Source of the DNA: Neoscytalidium dimidiatum
Taxonomy: Eukaryota; Ascomycota; Dothideomycetes; Botryosphaeriales; Botryosphaeriaceae
DNA length: 64,000 nucleotides
Direction of reading: 5' to 3'
NCBI GenBank assembly: GCA_037367355.1
Contig: CM074697.1
Span: 3,844,001-3,908,000 of the forward strand
The notes beneath the pieces were generated by a model that did no database searches, was not told the DNA's origin, and saw nothing but the letters and a program-made list of their open reading frames with translations. Position 1 is the stretch's first letter. The number at the start of each line of letters is the position of its first letter. Shown here piece by piece: positions 34,243-46,088 of the stretch. A program made the translations under genes and the position numbers.

Positions 34243-35869
34243 ATGGCCAAGGGAAAGCGCGCGAGGACGCTGGCAGATCAGCTGGCCGATCTGGACAATC
34301 CTGCGCCGAAAGGTTTGCTTATCCTCATCAGAGCTTACTACCTGACTACCGTGCTGATCCGCGTTCAATACAGATTTCGACCCCGAAGAGCCGAACAACT
34401 TCCTTAGCGAGAGCGACGAATCCGGGAGCGAAGATGATAATGCGCATGATGGGCGGGAGCATTATGTTGAAGTTGGGTATGCTATCTCGTGGGGACTCAT
34501 GGTGGAGTTATGCTAACGCTGGCGCAGGAAGAGCAAGCTTCGCAAGAAGGACGTCGTTCCCCTGGGCCCCAAGTACGAGGGCTCACGCGTAGATCGCGAG
34601 GCCATCGAGGAAGAGGACAGCGACGATCCATTCAGCAGAGGCTTCGATGAAGGCAGCAGTGAAGATGAAAATAGCGAGGCAGGCGAGGAGCAAGATGAGG
34701 ATAGCGAAGAGCAGAGCGAAGGCTCTGAGGATGAGGACGAGGATGATGATCATGAGGCAAGCGGCTCTGAAGAGGAAGAGGACGGCACTTCTGCGACAGA
34801 CCTCAGTGATGAGGACGACGAAGATGAGGACATGGAGGATGCCAAGCCCATGAGCGGTGGAATCGATCGCGCGGAATTGCGCAAGATCATGAGCGAGGAG
34901 CAGAAGACCGTTGCTGCTACCATTTCCGAGGCAGCCAAAGCTGATGCGGAGAAGGGGCGTGCGGTCAAAGCCCAGCGAAAAACGTTCGACGCGCTTCTCA
35001 ACTCTCGAATTCGCTTGCAAAAAGCTCTCATCTCTACGAACTCGTTATATTCCCCTCAGGCTCAGCTCCCCGAAGATGCCACGAATTTGAGCGACCCAGT
35101 CCGCGCGGCTGAGGAAGCAGCTTGCAACCTTTGGAACTCCCTGAACGACCTTCGCGAAAGCCTGCACACCGCCCGGACCGGAGAGAAACGCAAACGCGTC
35201 GAGATGAGTACTTCCACTCCCGTTCAGGAGGCGTGGAACTACATGCAATCTTATGAATCCGCGACTCTGCCCCATCGACAAGCTGTGCTGGAGAAGTGGT
35301 CCGCAAAAGCGCGTGGTGTCTCCGCGATGCCTTCCAAGGGCCGCTTGACGAACACGACACAGCAGACGATCATTGACGTGTTGTCGTCACAACTAGCAGA
35401 TCCTACGCGATTGGTGCAGAAAACACAGACTGCGCGGTCATGTGCGCCACTGCAGGCCGGCACCGAGAGCGCTGACATCTTCGACGATGCTGACTTCTAT
35501 GGCTTATTGCTAAAGGAGCTACTGGAACGACGCAGCGAGGAGAGTCAGACAGGAGCTTTGGCCGGTATGAGCTTCAATAGTGTTCCCATCACCAGCCATT
35601 GGCAGGCTGCACGAGAGGCAAAGACGAAGCGTGCGAACGTCGACGTGCGCGCAAGTAAGGGACGCAAACTACGCTACACTGTGCACGAGAAGCTGCAGAA
35701 CTTCATGGCGCCGGAAGATCGTAACATGTGGCAGGATCGTCAGGCTGACGAGCTCTTCAGCAGCCTGTTCGGACAGCGAAACGCTTTAGCGGAGGACGTG
35801 GAAGAGAAGGATAGTGAGGACGAGGATCTGGGAGAGCAAGGATTGTTGTTGTTTGGTGGAAAGAAGTAG
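34243..35869 (+). CDS. Ribosome biogenesis protein Bfr2 (AATF/Che-1 family)
   Basis: Bfr2 is a nucleolar factor of the small-subunit processome, needed for early 18S rRNA cleavages. Exons 34243-34312, 34374-34476 and 34528-35869 give 504 residues. The N terminus MAKGKRARTLADQLADL and DFDPEEPN are diagnostic. A long acidic Glu/Asp/Ser tract (about 80-155) follows. The AATF leucine-zipper region comes next (RAVKAQRKTFDALLNSRIRL, then VQEAWNYMQSYESATLPHR). The C-terminal TRAUB domain has FDDADFYGLLLKELLERR and RASKGRKLRYTVHEKLQNFM, and the protein ends LLLFGGKK. Confidence 0.95.
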
Positions 35870-36512
35870 ATGCCGCTATGTAGTTGGAAAAGCAAATGCA
35901 TGTGTAAAACCCACTATTCATGAGAAAGGTGGGCTTAGGAGCATTGGAAAGGTTACAAGCAAGCATCCGAAAATGGAATGATTGTATTCATGCCTCGGTT
36001 GTACCTCGCATGTATGTATCTAGCGATGACGCAGCTTCCTACTATCAATACACCCCAGTTCATGAACAAGGACATGAACAGGGAAAATGTGTTCATTTTC
36101 TTTGATTCATTCATTGCTATCAGGACTGTAGAGGCACCGTTGGCCAATCTTAAGAAATTTCAGGGTCTACAGAATCGTCAGGCCACAAGAGCTGCACCCC
36201 GGATTTTAATTCTTTCGCCCGCCGCTTCCCGCTCCACAACCTCCATCCATCCAGCCTACCAATCGAACACCAACAAGCTTCCGAAACGCAACACCAGCCG
36301 GCCGCGCGACCGTCTGCATACACCACGCACCCTCGGGCTCCAAGCTCGCAGCACACGCCCCCCACCGGCCCGCACAAACCGCCGCGCTCATCCATCCGCC
36401 ACGCCCGCCGTATCTCACGCCGAACCCACCTGCCCCGCGACACACACACACACACACAGGCACACACGACGCCGCACCCTCGCCGCCGGCGCCGCGCGCC
36501 CCGCCACTCACG
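35870..36512. other. Intergenic region with CA-rich leader
   Basis: It separates BFR2 and the Saf4-like gene, both plus strand. The right half is CA/CT-rich and ends in an AC dinucleotide run. No coding frame is supported. Confidence 0.5.
36440..36467. repeat. (AC)n microsatellite
   Basis: A run of AC dinucleotides (36440-36458) continues imperfectly to 36467, about 45 bp before the Saf4-like start codon and probably within the 5' UTR. Confidence 0.8.
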
Positions 36513-37616
36513 ATGCAAGGCTTCAACATGGGGCGCTACTACGCGCCGTCGTCGGAGCACGCGCCGACGTTCAACACGTCCTCGCACCCGCTGGGCGCGC
36601 GCGCGCGCAAGCGGCGCGAGGGCATCCTGGTCGTGCGCTTCGAGCTGCCGTTCGCCGTCTGGTGCGACACGTGCGCGCCGCCGAGCATCATCGGGCAGGG
36701 CGTGCGCTTCAACGCCGAGAAGCGCAAGGTCGGCATGTACCACTCGACGCCCGTGTTCGAGTTCGCGCTCCGCCACTCCGCGTGCGGCGGCAGGATCGTG
36801 ATCAGGACGGACCCGCAGAGGACGGACTACGTGGTCGAGAGCGGGGGCCGGAGGAGGGATTACGGGGAGAGGGCGATGTGGGATGGGGAGGAGGGGCTGG
36901 AGGAGGGGGAGGAGATGTTGACGCCGGAGGAGAGGGAGAGGCGGAAGGGGGACGCGATGGCGGCGCTGGAGGGGAGGGTCGGCGAGAAGGAAAGGAAGAA
37001 GAGGGTAGAGGATCGGGTGGAGGAGTTGAGGAGGCTGAGGGAGAAGGATTGGGCAGATCCCTATGAGGCAAACAGGAAGTTGCGGAGACCATTTCGGGAG
37101 GGGAGAAAGGAGCGGTTGAGGGAAGAAGGCATCAAGGAGGGGCTGCAGGAGAAGTTTGGACTAGGTCTGGAGATTGTGGAGGAGAGGGAGGAGGACCGGC
37201 AGAGGGCGAAGCTGGCGGAGTTTGGGATTGATGTGAGGGACGGCGATGTGGAGGCTGCGGCACTGAGGGCGGCAGCCAGGCCGTTGTTTGAAGAGCAGCA
37301 GAAGGGGTCTTCATCGACGCCAATTGTGAAGGGCAGGACGAAGGCCGAACGTGCTGCTGAGACAAGTAAGCAGCTGCTTCAGCAGAAGCTAAAAGGGAAC
37401 ACCAGAGCCGCACTCGATCCCTTCTCTACCACTAGGTCTCAGAATGGGTCACTGGTCATTGCCGGCATCAAGAGGAAACGAACGGTCAACGACTCGAATG
37501 ATAGAAAGGACGAAGACGCAAGCGCAGACAAGCCACCGCCCGAGGAATTGGAGTCGACAATAGAGCCTCAGAAGAGGGCGCTGGCTCTGGTCAATTATGA
37601 CTCGGACGACGAATGA
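36513..37616 (+). CDS. CCDC130/Saf4-type splicing factor (DUF572, Cwc16 family)
   Basis: The protein belongs to the Yju2/Cwc16 family of spliceosome-associated factors. The subgroup is CCDC130/Saf4 rather than Yju2, shown by the start MQGFNMGRYYAP and by the cysteine-rich core. That core reads FAVWCDTCAPP, GQGVRFNAEKRKVGMYHSTP, LRHSACGGRIVIRTDPQ. The replacement of one zinc cysteine by His (HSAC) is, as far as I recall, usual in fungal members. A charged helical region (RPFREGRKERLREEGIKEG) and the tail ALALVNYDSDDE follow. The single-exon product is 367 residues. The DNA across the helical part is very purine-rich. Confidence 0.9.
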   Translation: MQGFNMGRYYAPSSEHAPTFNTSSHPLGARARKRREGILVVRFELPFAVWCDTCAPPSIIGQGVRFNAEKRKVGMYHSTPVFEFALRHSACGGRIVIRTDPQRTDYVVESGGRRRDYGERAMWDGEEGLEEGEEMLTPEERERRKGDAMAALEGRVGEKERKKRVEDRVEELRRLREKDWADPYEANRKLRRPFREGRKERLREEGIKEGLQEKFGLGLEIVEEREEDRQRAKLAEFGIDVRDGDVEAAALRAAARPLFEEQQKGSSSTPIVKGRTKAERAAETSKQLLQQKLKGNTRAALDPFSTTRSQNGSLVIAGIKRKRTVNDSNDRKDEDASADKPPPEELESTIEPQKRALALVNYDSDDE

Positions 37617-37865
37617 ATGCTGACTTCTTTTGCACTTTCATATGGCATTCTAAATTACGGAAAGAGGCGCAAACAAAAGCATCGTTATGGCGTTAGATAC
37701 CCCGCGCCCAACCGCGCTTGATAATTCAAATAAGAACGCTGTGGAACATCACTACATGCTCTACAGCTCTACATATTTTACAAGTCTTGAAAAACGTGAC
37801 CAAGAGTGAGATTGCTCTCGTGGTATCTTAATGCTCAGAACCTCTTCCGCCATTAAACATCCCGA

Positions 37866-39278
37866 TTATTGCTCAAACAACAACCCCGCAGCCATTTCCA
37901 CATTCCCGTTCGTAGCATTCAACGCCGCCACCGCTCTCTGCCGCCCGAAACCCAATTCCACCAACTTGTCTACCTCTTCTGGCCATGGTACCTGCGTCTC
38001 CGGCAGCACCGGCATCTGCGCCCCAGGCCGGCTCCTCTCCACGCCCCTCCCGGCATCAACATCTCCAGCCGGCGGCAACGCGCTCCTCACGACCCGGCCC
38101 ACCCTCTTCGCCCACTCCCATGGCCGACTCTCATGCGGCGCGCCCACCTCGCCCTCGCCATCCCTCGCCCCGGCATTAAAATACTCCCAGCCCATCACCC
38201 CGCCAAAACACCTCGTCCCGGCACCGCCACCGCCAGCGGCGGGCAGCCGCGCGCGACAGACCCTCAGCACGTCCTCCAGCGGGCCGCACTCGACGTAGCC
38301 GCTCCCGCCGTTGCCGCGGTTCGTCAGCACGCCGAGCACGATCTTGGCGGGCGGCCAGCCGGCGCCGACGATGGCCTCCCACAGGCGGGCGTCGCGGGCG
38401 TCGCCCCAGCCGTTGTAGAACTGCACGTTGTACCAGTCGACCAGCGCGCCGTGGCCGGCCTCGAGCGCGAAGTGGTTGAAGCCGCTCAGGTGCGGGAGCG
38501 AGTGCGGGATCGTCATCGGCGGGGCCGTGGGCGCGCCCGTGGCCGGGTCCGTCGGCACGTAGCTCGTCGGCGGCTGCCGCATGTCTGGAATCAGCGCGGT
38601 CGCGACGGGCGCGAGGGTGGTGATGAAGGCGGGGCCGAAGTCGGCGCGCAGGCGCGTGAGGAGACGGAGGAGGGTGGGCAGGGCGATGGCTTCCTCGACG
38701 TCGAGGTCGAGGCCGTCGAGGTTGTGGCGGCGGATGAGGGCGTGGAGGGGCGCGTAGTATGCTTCGAACTGTGGGCGTTTCGCGGGTTAGTTTACGCTCG
38801 TTTCTCCCCCGATTCCTTTTTCTTTTTTTCTCATTCTGAGATCTGGGCGTTTTGGAGTATGGGCGATGGTGTTACGTGGTGGGGGAAGACGCACCTCCTC
38901 GTTGCTGCCTTGTAACCGCCAATAACTCCCCTTCGCCGCGCCGCCCAGCATTCCCATCACCTTCACGCCTGCGCCTTGCAGCCAGGCCACTTCGGACCAC
39001 AGCGTATCGAACTTAGAGCTCTCTGGTGGGTCATCGTTGAGGGTGATGTTGCCCGGGCCTTCGTTCAGGTGTATCGCCGCGATGATAACATGAGTGACGC
39101 CGGTATTGTTTGTAATCAATGGCAATAGGGAAACAGGTTCTTGCGGTGCCGGACCGGGTTTGTGATGGGTTTGTGCGTAGAGGACGAAACGCGGGAGCGG
39201 GTGGGTTGAGGTCTGGAGGAGGGCTTCCTGTGCGTTTTCGTCGTTGGAGGGTGCTTGCTGCTGTGGCAGGGGAGGCAT
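37866..39278 (-). CDS. GH18 glycosidase fused to a C-terminal UBA domain
   Basis: Exons 38895-39278 and 37866-38768 (126-nt intron) give 428 residues. The GH18 fold is shown by FVLYAQTHH in the first strand, VTHVIIAAIHLN, VAWLQGAGVKVMGMLGG and the catalytic motif LDGLDLDVEE (Asp146, Asp149, Asp151, Glu153). VDWYNVQFYNGWG and VMGWEYFNAG supply later strands. Residues about 389-428, PWPEEVDKLVELGFGRQRAV and NGNVEMAAGLLFEQ, form a ubiquitin-associated domain. The N terminus (MPPLPQQQAPSNDENAQEAL) is not a signal peptide, so the enzyme should be cytosolic. It could cleave chitin or act like an endo-N-acetylglucosaminidase on glycans of misfolded proteins; that role is inferred from the UBA. Confidence 0.88.
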
Positions 39279-39920
39279 TGAGGGTAGGAGCAGGTAAGCC
39301 GTGTCGGATCTGTCGTTGTGGATTTGGGTTCGGAATGGGAGGGTGATTGGCGATAAGGGACTGGGGGCGCTACGTGGTTGGAAACGTGCCGCCAGCCGAC
39401 GTCGGAAATGCGGCAGGGGCGGGGCATCAGCGGGGCGTTCCCGCACGCGCACAGGGAGAATCCCCGCCCGCACTTTTGCGGAGCGGGAGGATCAGCTCAA
39501 CCACGAATCCGACCCACATTGTTAGCCAGGGGGCGTTGCAAATTTCCCAGTGTTTGAGTTGCCCAAATAACGCTGGCCGGCATACCCCGCTCCTCCGAGA
39601 CCAACACCAATATGGCCAAGGTATTAATAGATTCTATCGAAAAGTCCTGGAAAATCAGCTTGTAAGAACTCCAACCTTCTGTCTAGCTACTTGAATAGTA
39701 AGGAATCCATGGTGTTTGGATTATCAAATACAGTAAGAAACGATAGCGGGATACGTCCGAAAAGAACAGTGCATTCTATTCACTCGAACTAAAAAACCAA
39801 CCAACTATAAAGTTAGCAAGACTATTGCAAAAAGTCCCCTTGATTCCTACAAAAAGGAGGAAGGAAGAGATAATAGCCCCAACCATTCTTGAGTATCAGC
39901 AAAATTGCCATACAGTTCTC
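39279..39920. other. Intergenic region
   Basis: It holds the promoter of the GH18-UBA gene (minus strand) and the 3' flank of the P450 gene. The right half is AT-rich. No coding frame is supported. Confidence 0.5.
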
Positions 39921-41846
39921 CTACGCCCACGAAGGCACATCTTCTTCCCTCCGCCGGAACAGGAGCTTAGCCGTAGGATCTGAGGTATTCTCAACACTGT
40001 GCGTCAATGTTTTGGGCCGACCCTGACCCTCCGGGAACTTCCAGTCATACATCAACAGCATATAGCACAAGAGTACTTTCACCTCGTTAGACGCAAAGAA
40101 GCGGCCAGGACAAGCGTGCACGCCGTGCCCGAATCCCAGGTGCTGCGGACTCGTAGTGACGAACTGCCAATTATTCTCCTGTCCGCTTTGCTGACGCATC
40201 TTCAGGAACCGGTACGCATCGAACCTCTCCGGTTCGGGGTATGTCTCGGGATTCATCATGGGATCGGTGGAAAGAGCTAGCGAAGCGCCTTTGGGGATCA
40301 CTGTACCATCTGAAAGGGTCACCTGCTTCGTGGCTTTTCGTTGCATGATGACTATCGTCGTTAATCATTGGCCCCTTAACCGCACAGAAGCAGGGATGTC
40401 TCGCCAACTTACCTATAGTGACAGGAGTCATTCGCTGTGACTCTTTCATAAAACTATCGAGGAGCTTCATTTTGTAGAGCGACGTCTTCTTCCAGCCATC
40501 CTCCCTCAGAACAGTTCTGATCTCTTCACGCAACGGCTCGAAATACTCGGGGTTGGCGCAAAGATCGTACATCGCGTTCGTCAGCAAGTCCGAAGTCGTG
40601 TGCATGGCAGCGGCCGAGAGAGCAAGCTGAAGGCCGACAGGGTCATAGTAGCGTCCCTTCGCTGTCTGCTCAAACCACGTAATTGTGTCGGCCATCTTGG
40701 GCAGTGGCTTCCCCTCCGCTCGAAGCTGTTCGTTCCGATCATGCCGTCTCTTGATTTCCGGGTTCAAGATGGAACGGCCGAGGGCAATCTTCGCGCGCAC
40801 TTTGCGGCACGCCGGGTGAAACTCATTGATGATTCTGCGGAGAAACGAAGGGTAGTATCGCAAGGTATGCGCTGCGGTGAAGGCGTCTGTGGTAAAGTCC
40901 GTGGAGATTTGAATCCAGTCATCGTTCTTGGACAACGTCGGACCGAGAAAGACCCTAGAAGCAGCGCGCGCAACCAAATAGAGGATCTCAGACTTGGCAG
41001 TAATCTCCTTCCATTCTTCTGTATTATCAGCATCCTCCCTTAATTTAGTCCTAGGTAAGGAAACAGTGAACTTACCAGGACTGTTTCCTAGGCGTTGCTT
41101 CAACACCATCTGAATCTCTTCGCAAAGATCACCCGTGGCCTGACCTACAGTATACTCTAATCAGTAACAGGGAGCTAAGTCGGCTGCTAGCTCTACCTAC
41201 CGAGGGACTGCGTAAGCTTGACACGTACTGCAGATACGGAAATATCCTGTGTCTCGTCGTCCATCCCGAACATTTCCAACCCGCGATGATCTCCCATAAA
41301 GTCCTTTTACGAGACCGTCAGCATCACGGTCGTATGTGTCTGGAAGAAATTATCCTACATCCTTAATGAGCGCCTGAAAGTCCAGATCCGGATGGTTCCT
41401 TATCTCATGTGCGAAGCTACCGGGAAGAATGATTTTTGGTCCCATCGGCGTAAGGACCTGGAATGGGCCTTTGACCTTATTTCACGGTAAGCTTTGTGTA
41501 TTGATATTACGAAGTGGATAAACAGTACCTGTCTGAGAGCATTTTGGATGATTGTGTTTGAAGTCGAAAGCGTTCGGTAAATAGACTAACATGGAATATT
41601 GTACAAAAGAGGCTTAGCGCGGTGTGTCGGTTTGTGTAAATAGTTTCTCCCTCATCACACCCTCAGAGGGTCAATCCATGAGTTCAAACAGATTGACCTT
41701 GCGCTGGATAGGAATTTCTGCTTCTTCTGATTCAAGTTCTCTCCGTCCACTTCAGCAATAGGGAGGTTGGGCCAAGCGCTAGCTCCGCGGGACCACAATG
41801 TGGCAGTGAAAAGCACTAAGGCCGTAACGATTAGAGAAGTTATCAT
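39921..41846 (-). CDS. Cytochrome P450, CYP68-like
   Basis: This is an ER-anchored monooxygenase resembling the CYP68 family, whose members act in gibberellin and terpenoid pathways. Clear exons are 41359-41475, 41201-41303, 41076-41144, 40413-41018 and 39921-40351; all phases close. The I-helix reads AAMHTTSDLL, the K-helix KESQR gives ExxR, and the haem loop is FGHGVHACPGRFFA, all intact. The N-terminal anchor, MITSLIVTALVLFTATLW, begins at the ATG at 41846 and is followed by WPNLPIAEVDGE. The joining of that first exon (about 41668-41846) to VKGPFQVLTPMGPK is uncertain: a small exon ending IIQNALRQ near 41535 may lie between. No other secondary-metabolism gene adjoins it, so its substrate is unknown. 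Confidence 0.87.
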
Positions 41847-43687
41847 CCTGTTCGTCCTATTCAAGTGCTCCAGTCGGAGCAACTCTTAGCCGGGTTCTCA
41901 GCAGAAAAGACAGAATAGTAGAGGGTTGAGGAACAAAATTCAAAGCGTTTGGCCCACTGCTGCAAGTGCAAACAGAGTAATCCCGATATGGACTCCAACA
42001 GTCGTCAATGAATTTCAGAGTACTTGAAGCCAAAGGACAGAGACACCTCGCAGCCCTTCTCCTTAAGGCAGCGTAATGTCACATATATATGTCCCACCAT
42101 TCGAATAGCTTTATGCGGAAATAGCGAATTTCTTACCCGATATATGTTTCACTATTGATCAGAAGGTCCCACTCTCAAAATGGAAAAAACCTACATTACC
42201 AAATACGGTCTGGGGCCGGGAGAGACGACGTTGCAGTTGACCGAATGCTCGGGTACGCGGATTCCAGTAAGCCGATAATCCGTGATGGTCGATTGGCTTT
42301 CCCTTGTGGTGCTTAGGCCTACCCGATAGACCCACATAAAAGCCGGGTTGCTCAACGACGCCGAACCTCCGAAGGAATCAAGACAGTATTGCATTACTGG
42401 CGAAGGCATATTTACTGACGAGTGGAGGCACTTGCCCTCAGAACGGTAATATTATGTTGGGCAATATCTTTTCGGTCATTCAACGTACCCGGTTGTGGGC
42501 TGGAGCTGAGATTCTTCCTCGGATTCAATTTTCCTCCGCTGGATCATATCATGTTGCACGAACGCCCAATCAGCTCTCCCAACAGGCCTTATAGCAAAGG
42601 TAATGTAATTTAATTTACTTTGATCATACCATTTGTGATTTGGAGTGGGCATAGTTACCATGTGTGCGACCTGGCTTAGACTGCACTCAGAGTATTCTTG
42701 CCCCTACGTACTGCGGGATTTGCGCAATATGTTCCTGGTTACCTCTCTTACCCAGCCGCTCGAGACATCTCATTAGTTTTGTAGAAAGATCTCAGGAGAG
42801 AATGCATGGGAAGTTAAAGTGGTGATCGGTATTGGCATATCCGAGTTTCCTTATTCTTACATCCAACCGATAGCTAAAACCGTTTTAAAGACCTTCGTCA
42901 ATGTATAATCACACTGATAACCGAGAGTTTGCCGTAATGCAAATACTTTTTATCTATCATACTTTTACAATCAAATGACTATCTGAACTACCTATCAGAT
43001 GGCCCGTTGTATTACAACAGCTCAGTAACCGAGCTTGTAATTCAAAATTTTCAAGTTTGCCCACCATTCTTTAGAGTAGTAATTTCTCTGTGGACAAACC
43101 ATATCAAAAATGTAGCTACAAGCGGGGACTGGAAAAGTCTGTTCAGAGCGCAGGGGAAAAGATAAAGAGGAAAAAAAACTAAGCCCTTGCGGGCTCAGGA
43201 TCCTGATCCTTGCACGCATCAAACTTCCTTCCCGCCGCATTCGTAGGTTACCACGGGCGGGAGGAGCGGCACCACCACCACACCGTCTCCAGGTACCCGG
43301 GTCGCGCGAGCCGGCATGACGTGCATGACAATATCGGATTTCAAATACCGCGGTACTAGGATGGAAAACACTTTAATCAACGTTAGGTCGTCTCATCGAC
43401 AGAGAAGGGTATTTTTGCACACCGAAGAGCGGAATACCATCTGATATTACTCTATGAGACCATAACCGCTAGAGACTGATAAGATCAAATTCCCAAGTCT
43501 CTATCGCAAACATTTGGTATTCAACGTATGCGCTTCGTGTCAGAAAAAAAAAAAGAAACTGGGCTGGCATACTAAAACATATTTGTTTCTCGAACAATCA
43601 TCCAATAGCGGAGAACAATTAAAATAAAAGAATAAAACGAGAAGGATAAAAAATCTCATTACAACCAATTCCCATCATCACCATGAA
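41847..43687. other. Gene-free AT-rich stretch of about 1.8 kb
   Basis: Between the P450 start and the SLM1-like stop no open frame exceeds about 90 codons and none shows a domain. Composition is AT-rich but CpA/TpG are present, so strong RIP has not acted. A decayed gene or old insertion is possible but unproven. Confidence 0.5.
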
Positions 43688-45324
43688 TCAAGCCTTCTTC
43701 TCCACCGCGCTAGCCGGCTCGCTCGTGGGCGCGCTCACCGCAGCCGGGCTTGCAGTCGTCTCGCCGCCGGTGATGCCCGTCGTCTGGAGCGGGGCGGGGC
43801 TCTTCTCGTCGGGCGTGGTCGGGCTGGCGGACAGCGTGGTGCTCGCGGCCCTGCTGCCGGTGGGACTGATGGGCGTCTCGTTGGTGGCGGTGCCGATGCA
43901 CGAGCGGATGATCTCGTACCATTTCTCGGCGTCGGACGGAGTGTGAGCCTTGTATGCGAACTCGTGGGTCATGGAGAAGGCGTTGCCGACCTTGCCCTTG
44001 CTCACGTCCTTGCCCTTGATGTTGAACTTGTTGCCGTCGATGGCGCCGATCACGCAGTCCGGCAGGTACAGCGAGATCTCCGGCTCCGGGTCCTTGGCGA
44101 AGTCGTCGTCCGTCTTGAACTCGTGCAGGAACTTGGACGGCGTGACGACGTAGAAGTTAGTGTCGTAGCGGCGCAGCATCTTGCCCTTGCGCTCCAGCGA
44201 GCCCGCGATCAGCGGCTGCGTCGCGCGGTGGTTCTGGTTGGGGAAGGTGATGTTGGCGACGGCGCGCGGCGGCGCGTTGGGGTCGATGAGGATGTTGGTG
44301 TTGCGCTGGATGAAGCCCTCCCACTCGAAGTTGGTCGGGATGCACTGCGCCGTGCCCAGGATGTCGGCGTACATGGCCTTGGTTTGGTCCTGCTGTGCGC
44401 TCAGGATCTGCATCATCTGCTCCAGCCCTTGCTGCATGGTCGTGATGACGTGCGCCTCGAATTGCGCGAAGTTGCCCTGCACCGCCAGCAGGTCCTGCCG
44501 GTTGTTGTTCTCTTCGATGACCTGCTTGTTCAGCCGGTGCAGCACCTGCCGCCGCAACACGTAGGGGTCCTTGTCCGCCGTCATCGTGCCGCCCGCAGAA
44601 TCGAACGCCGCCGTTTGCTGGCCCAGCAACTCGATGTGCTTCTGCGTCACCGCGCGCGCCTTGTCCACCACCTTGCCCTGCTTGCCCGCGCCCTTGGTGA
44701 GCTCCTTGTTCTTATTCTTAATCTCCGCGTGCAACCGCTCGAATATCGGCAGCACCTGGCCCTTCAGCGCCTTGGCAGTCTCGTTGTGCGAATTCGAGAT
44801 CCCCTATTTTCCATCCAACATCAGCTGATTGTCGGTCCACAAACCCGCCTCGGAGTCAATTGGTACCTGGGTGTTGGAGCGGATGTTGTCGAACATGCCC
44901 GCGATTCCGCCAAGATTCTGGTCGAAGTGATGCGCTTCCCTCAGGGGCGACGAGACGGTCTGGACGTTCTACCGTGTAAGCATGCGCCTCCACGTCGCGT
45001 TTGGATTACAGGCCTCGCGCACCTTCAGAACCTTTTCATATTCCTTCGCCTGGTTGAGCTGCAGCTTCTCGGTCGCGGTAATGTATTCCTCCAGATATCC
45101 GCACGCATGCTTCCATGCCTGAAGACGCTCCTGGAAGAGCTTCGTTACCTGTGGAGTGGAAGGGGAAAAAAAAAGTCAGCATTGCCGCAACTTTTGTGTG
45201 ACGAGATCACTTGTTTCGCGCGAACCTCGCTAGTATCCTCATCGCCAACAACACCCTCCTCCCCCATTGTGGTGGTCGTGGTGGTGCGCGTGGGCAGCGT
45301 GGACTCGGTAGGACTGGTCGCCAT
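43688..45324 (-). CDS. Slm1/Slm2-type BAR-PH protein (TORC2 effector)
   Basis: Slm proteins bind PI(4,5)P2 at eisosome-associated plasma-membrane domains and recruit Ypk1 to TORC2. Exons 45226-45324, 45023-45148, 44867-44968 and 43688-44803 give 480 residues. The F-BAR-like part holds LFQERLQAWKHACGYLEEYI, SSPLREAHHFDQNLGGIAGM, GISNSHNETAKALKGQVLPI and QKHIELLGQQTAAFDSAGG. The PH domain starts near GSLERKGKMLRRYDTNFYVV and ends at AEKWYEIIRSCIG. The Ser/Thr/Pro-rich tail may hold phosphorylation sites. The Thr-rich N terminus is variable. Confidence 0.93.
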
Positions 45325-46088
45325 TGTGATATTGTATGCAGGTTAGGAATGCGGCGGAAGTGGACGGATTTGCAGAGGGTCGGCGCGCAACGACAGGGTC
45401 GATCGGGAGATGTGTAGGTAGGTGGGGGGTGGGGAGATTGGAAATTGGAGATTGGGTGGTTAATAGCTAGTAAAATAGCAGGGTCGCTCAAGGGGGGTGT
45501 GTCTTGGCCGAGCCGACCGCGTAAGAGGCGCGCCAGGGGTTATTTCGAAAGTGAGCACGGCAGCTGAAAGAACTCGAACGCCAGGGCATTTTGTAATGGT
45601 GCGTGGGCGCGTCGCCCCGTTGTGTATGAAGTCACAGCTGGCGTAGCTCCCGGCGATGACTTGGCTAGACCCTGAATGCCTGAGATTTTCCCTCCCACCG
45701 ATCCCGCACCAACCTCGAGGCCCGGAGCGGAGATGTGCGTGAATCTTAGCAAGGTCCCCCGACGTCATTGTGCCGTGCAGGGATCATGTGCCGCCGCCTT
45801 TCAAGCCACCTACACACTAAACTAGCCGTTTCCACATTCCCACCCAGTACATCATGCGCATGGCTTCAACTAGAAATCGTGTTTCATTCCCGATGTGACA
45901 TTAAGCAAACACTACCCTGGCCCAGAATCCAAGCAGTATGTATTACTAGTTTGTAGCCAACGCCGCGCCAATGCTGACATGCCGGAGGTGGGTATCAACC
46001 GCGCCAGTCTCCCTCTATCCCAATCACGAGAACACCAAGCCCGTCTAAAAATGAATGTGCCCAAACGCTTCAAAAACAAAAAGGCCGA
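45325..46088. other. Intergenic region
   Basis: It is the upstream region of the SLM1-like gene and the 3' flank of the arrestin gene, both minus strand. No coding frame is supported. Confidence 0.5.

Noticed and set aside
36750..36810. Loss of a zinc-binding cysteine in the Saf4-like protein
   Set aside because: The His in HSACGG replaces a cysteine of the animal protein, but to my knowledge fungal members of this family commonly have it, so it is not a defect.
2138..41846. A secondary-metabolite cluster uniting the MFS exporter, Zn2Cys6 gene and P450
   Set aside because: About 33 kb of housekeeping genes separate the P450 from the other two, and no backbone synthase is present.
43943..45346. 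A 467-codon open frame on the plus strand
   Set aside because: It is antisense to the SLM1-type gene across three of its introns. Repetitive Leu/Arg/Val composition is typical of such shadows.
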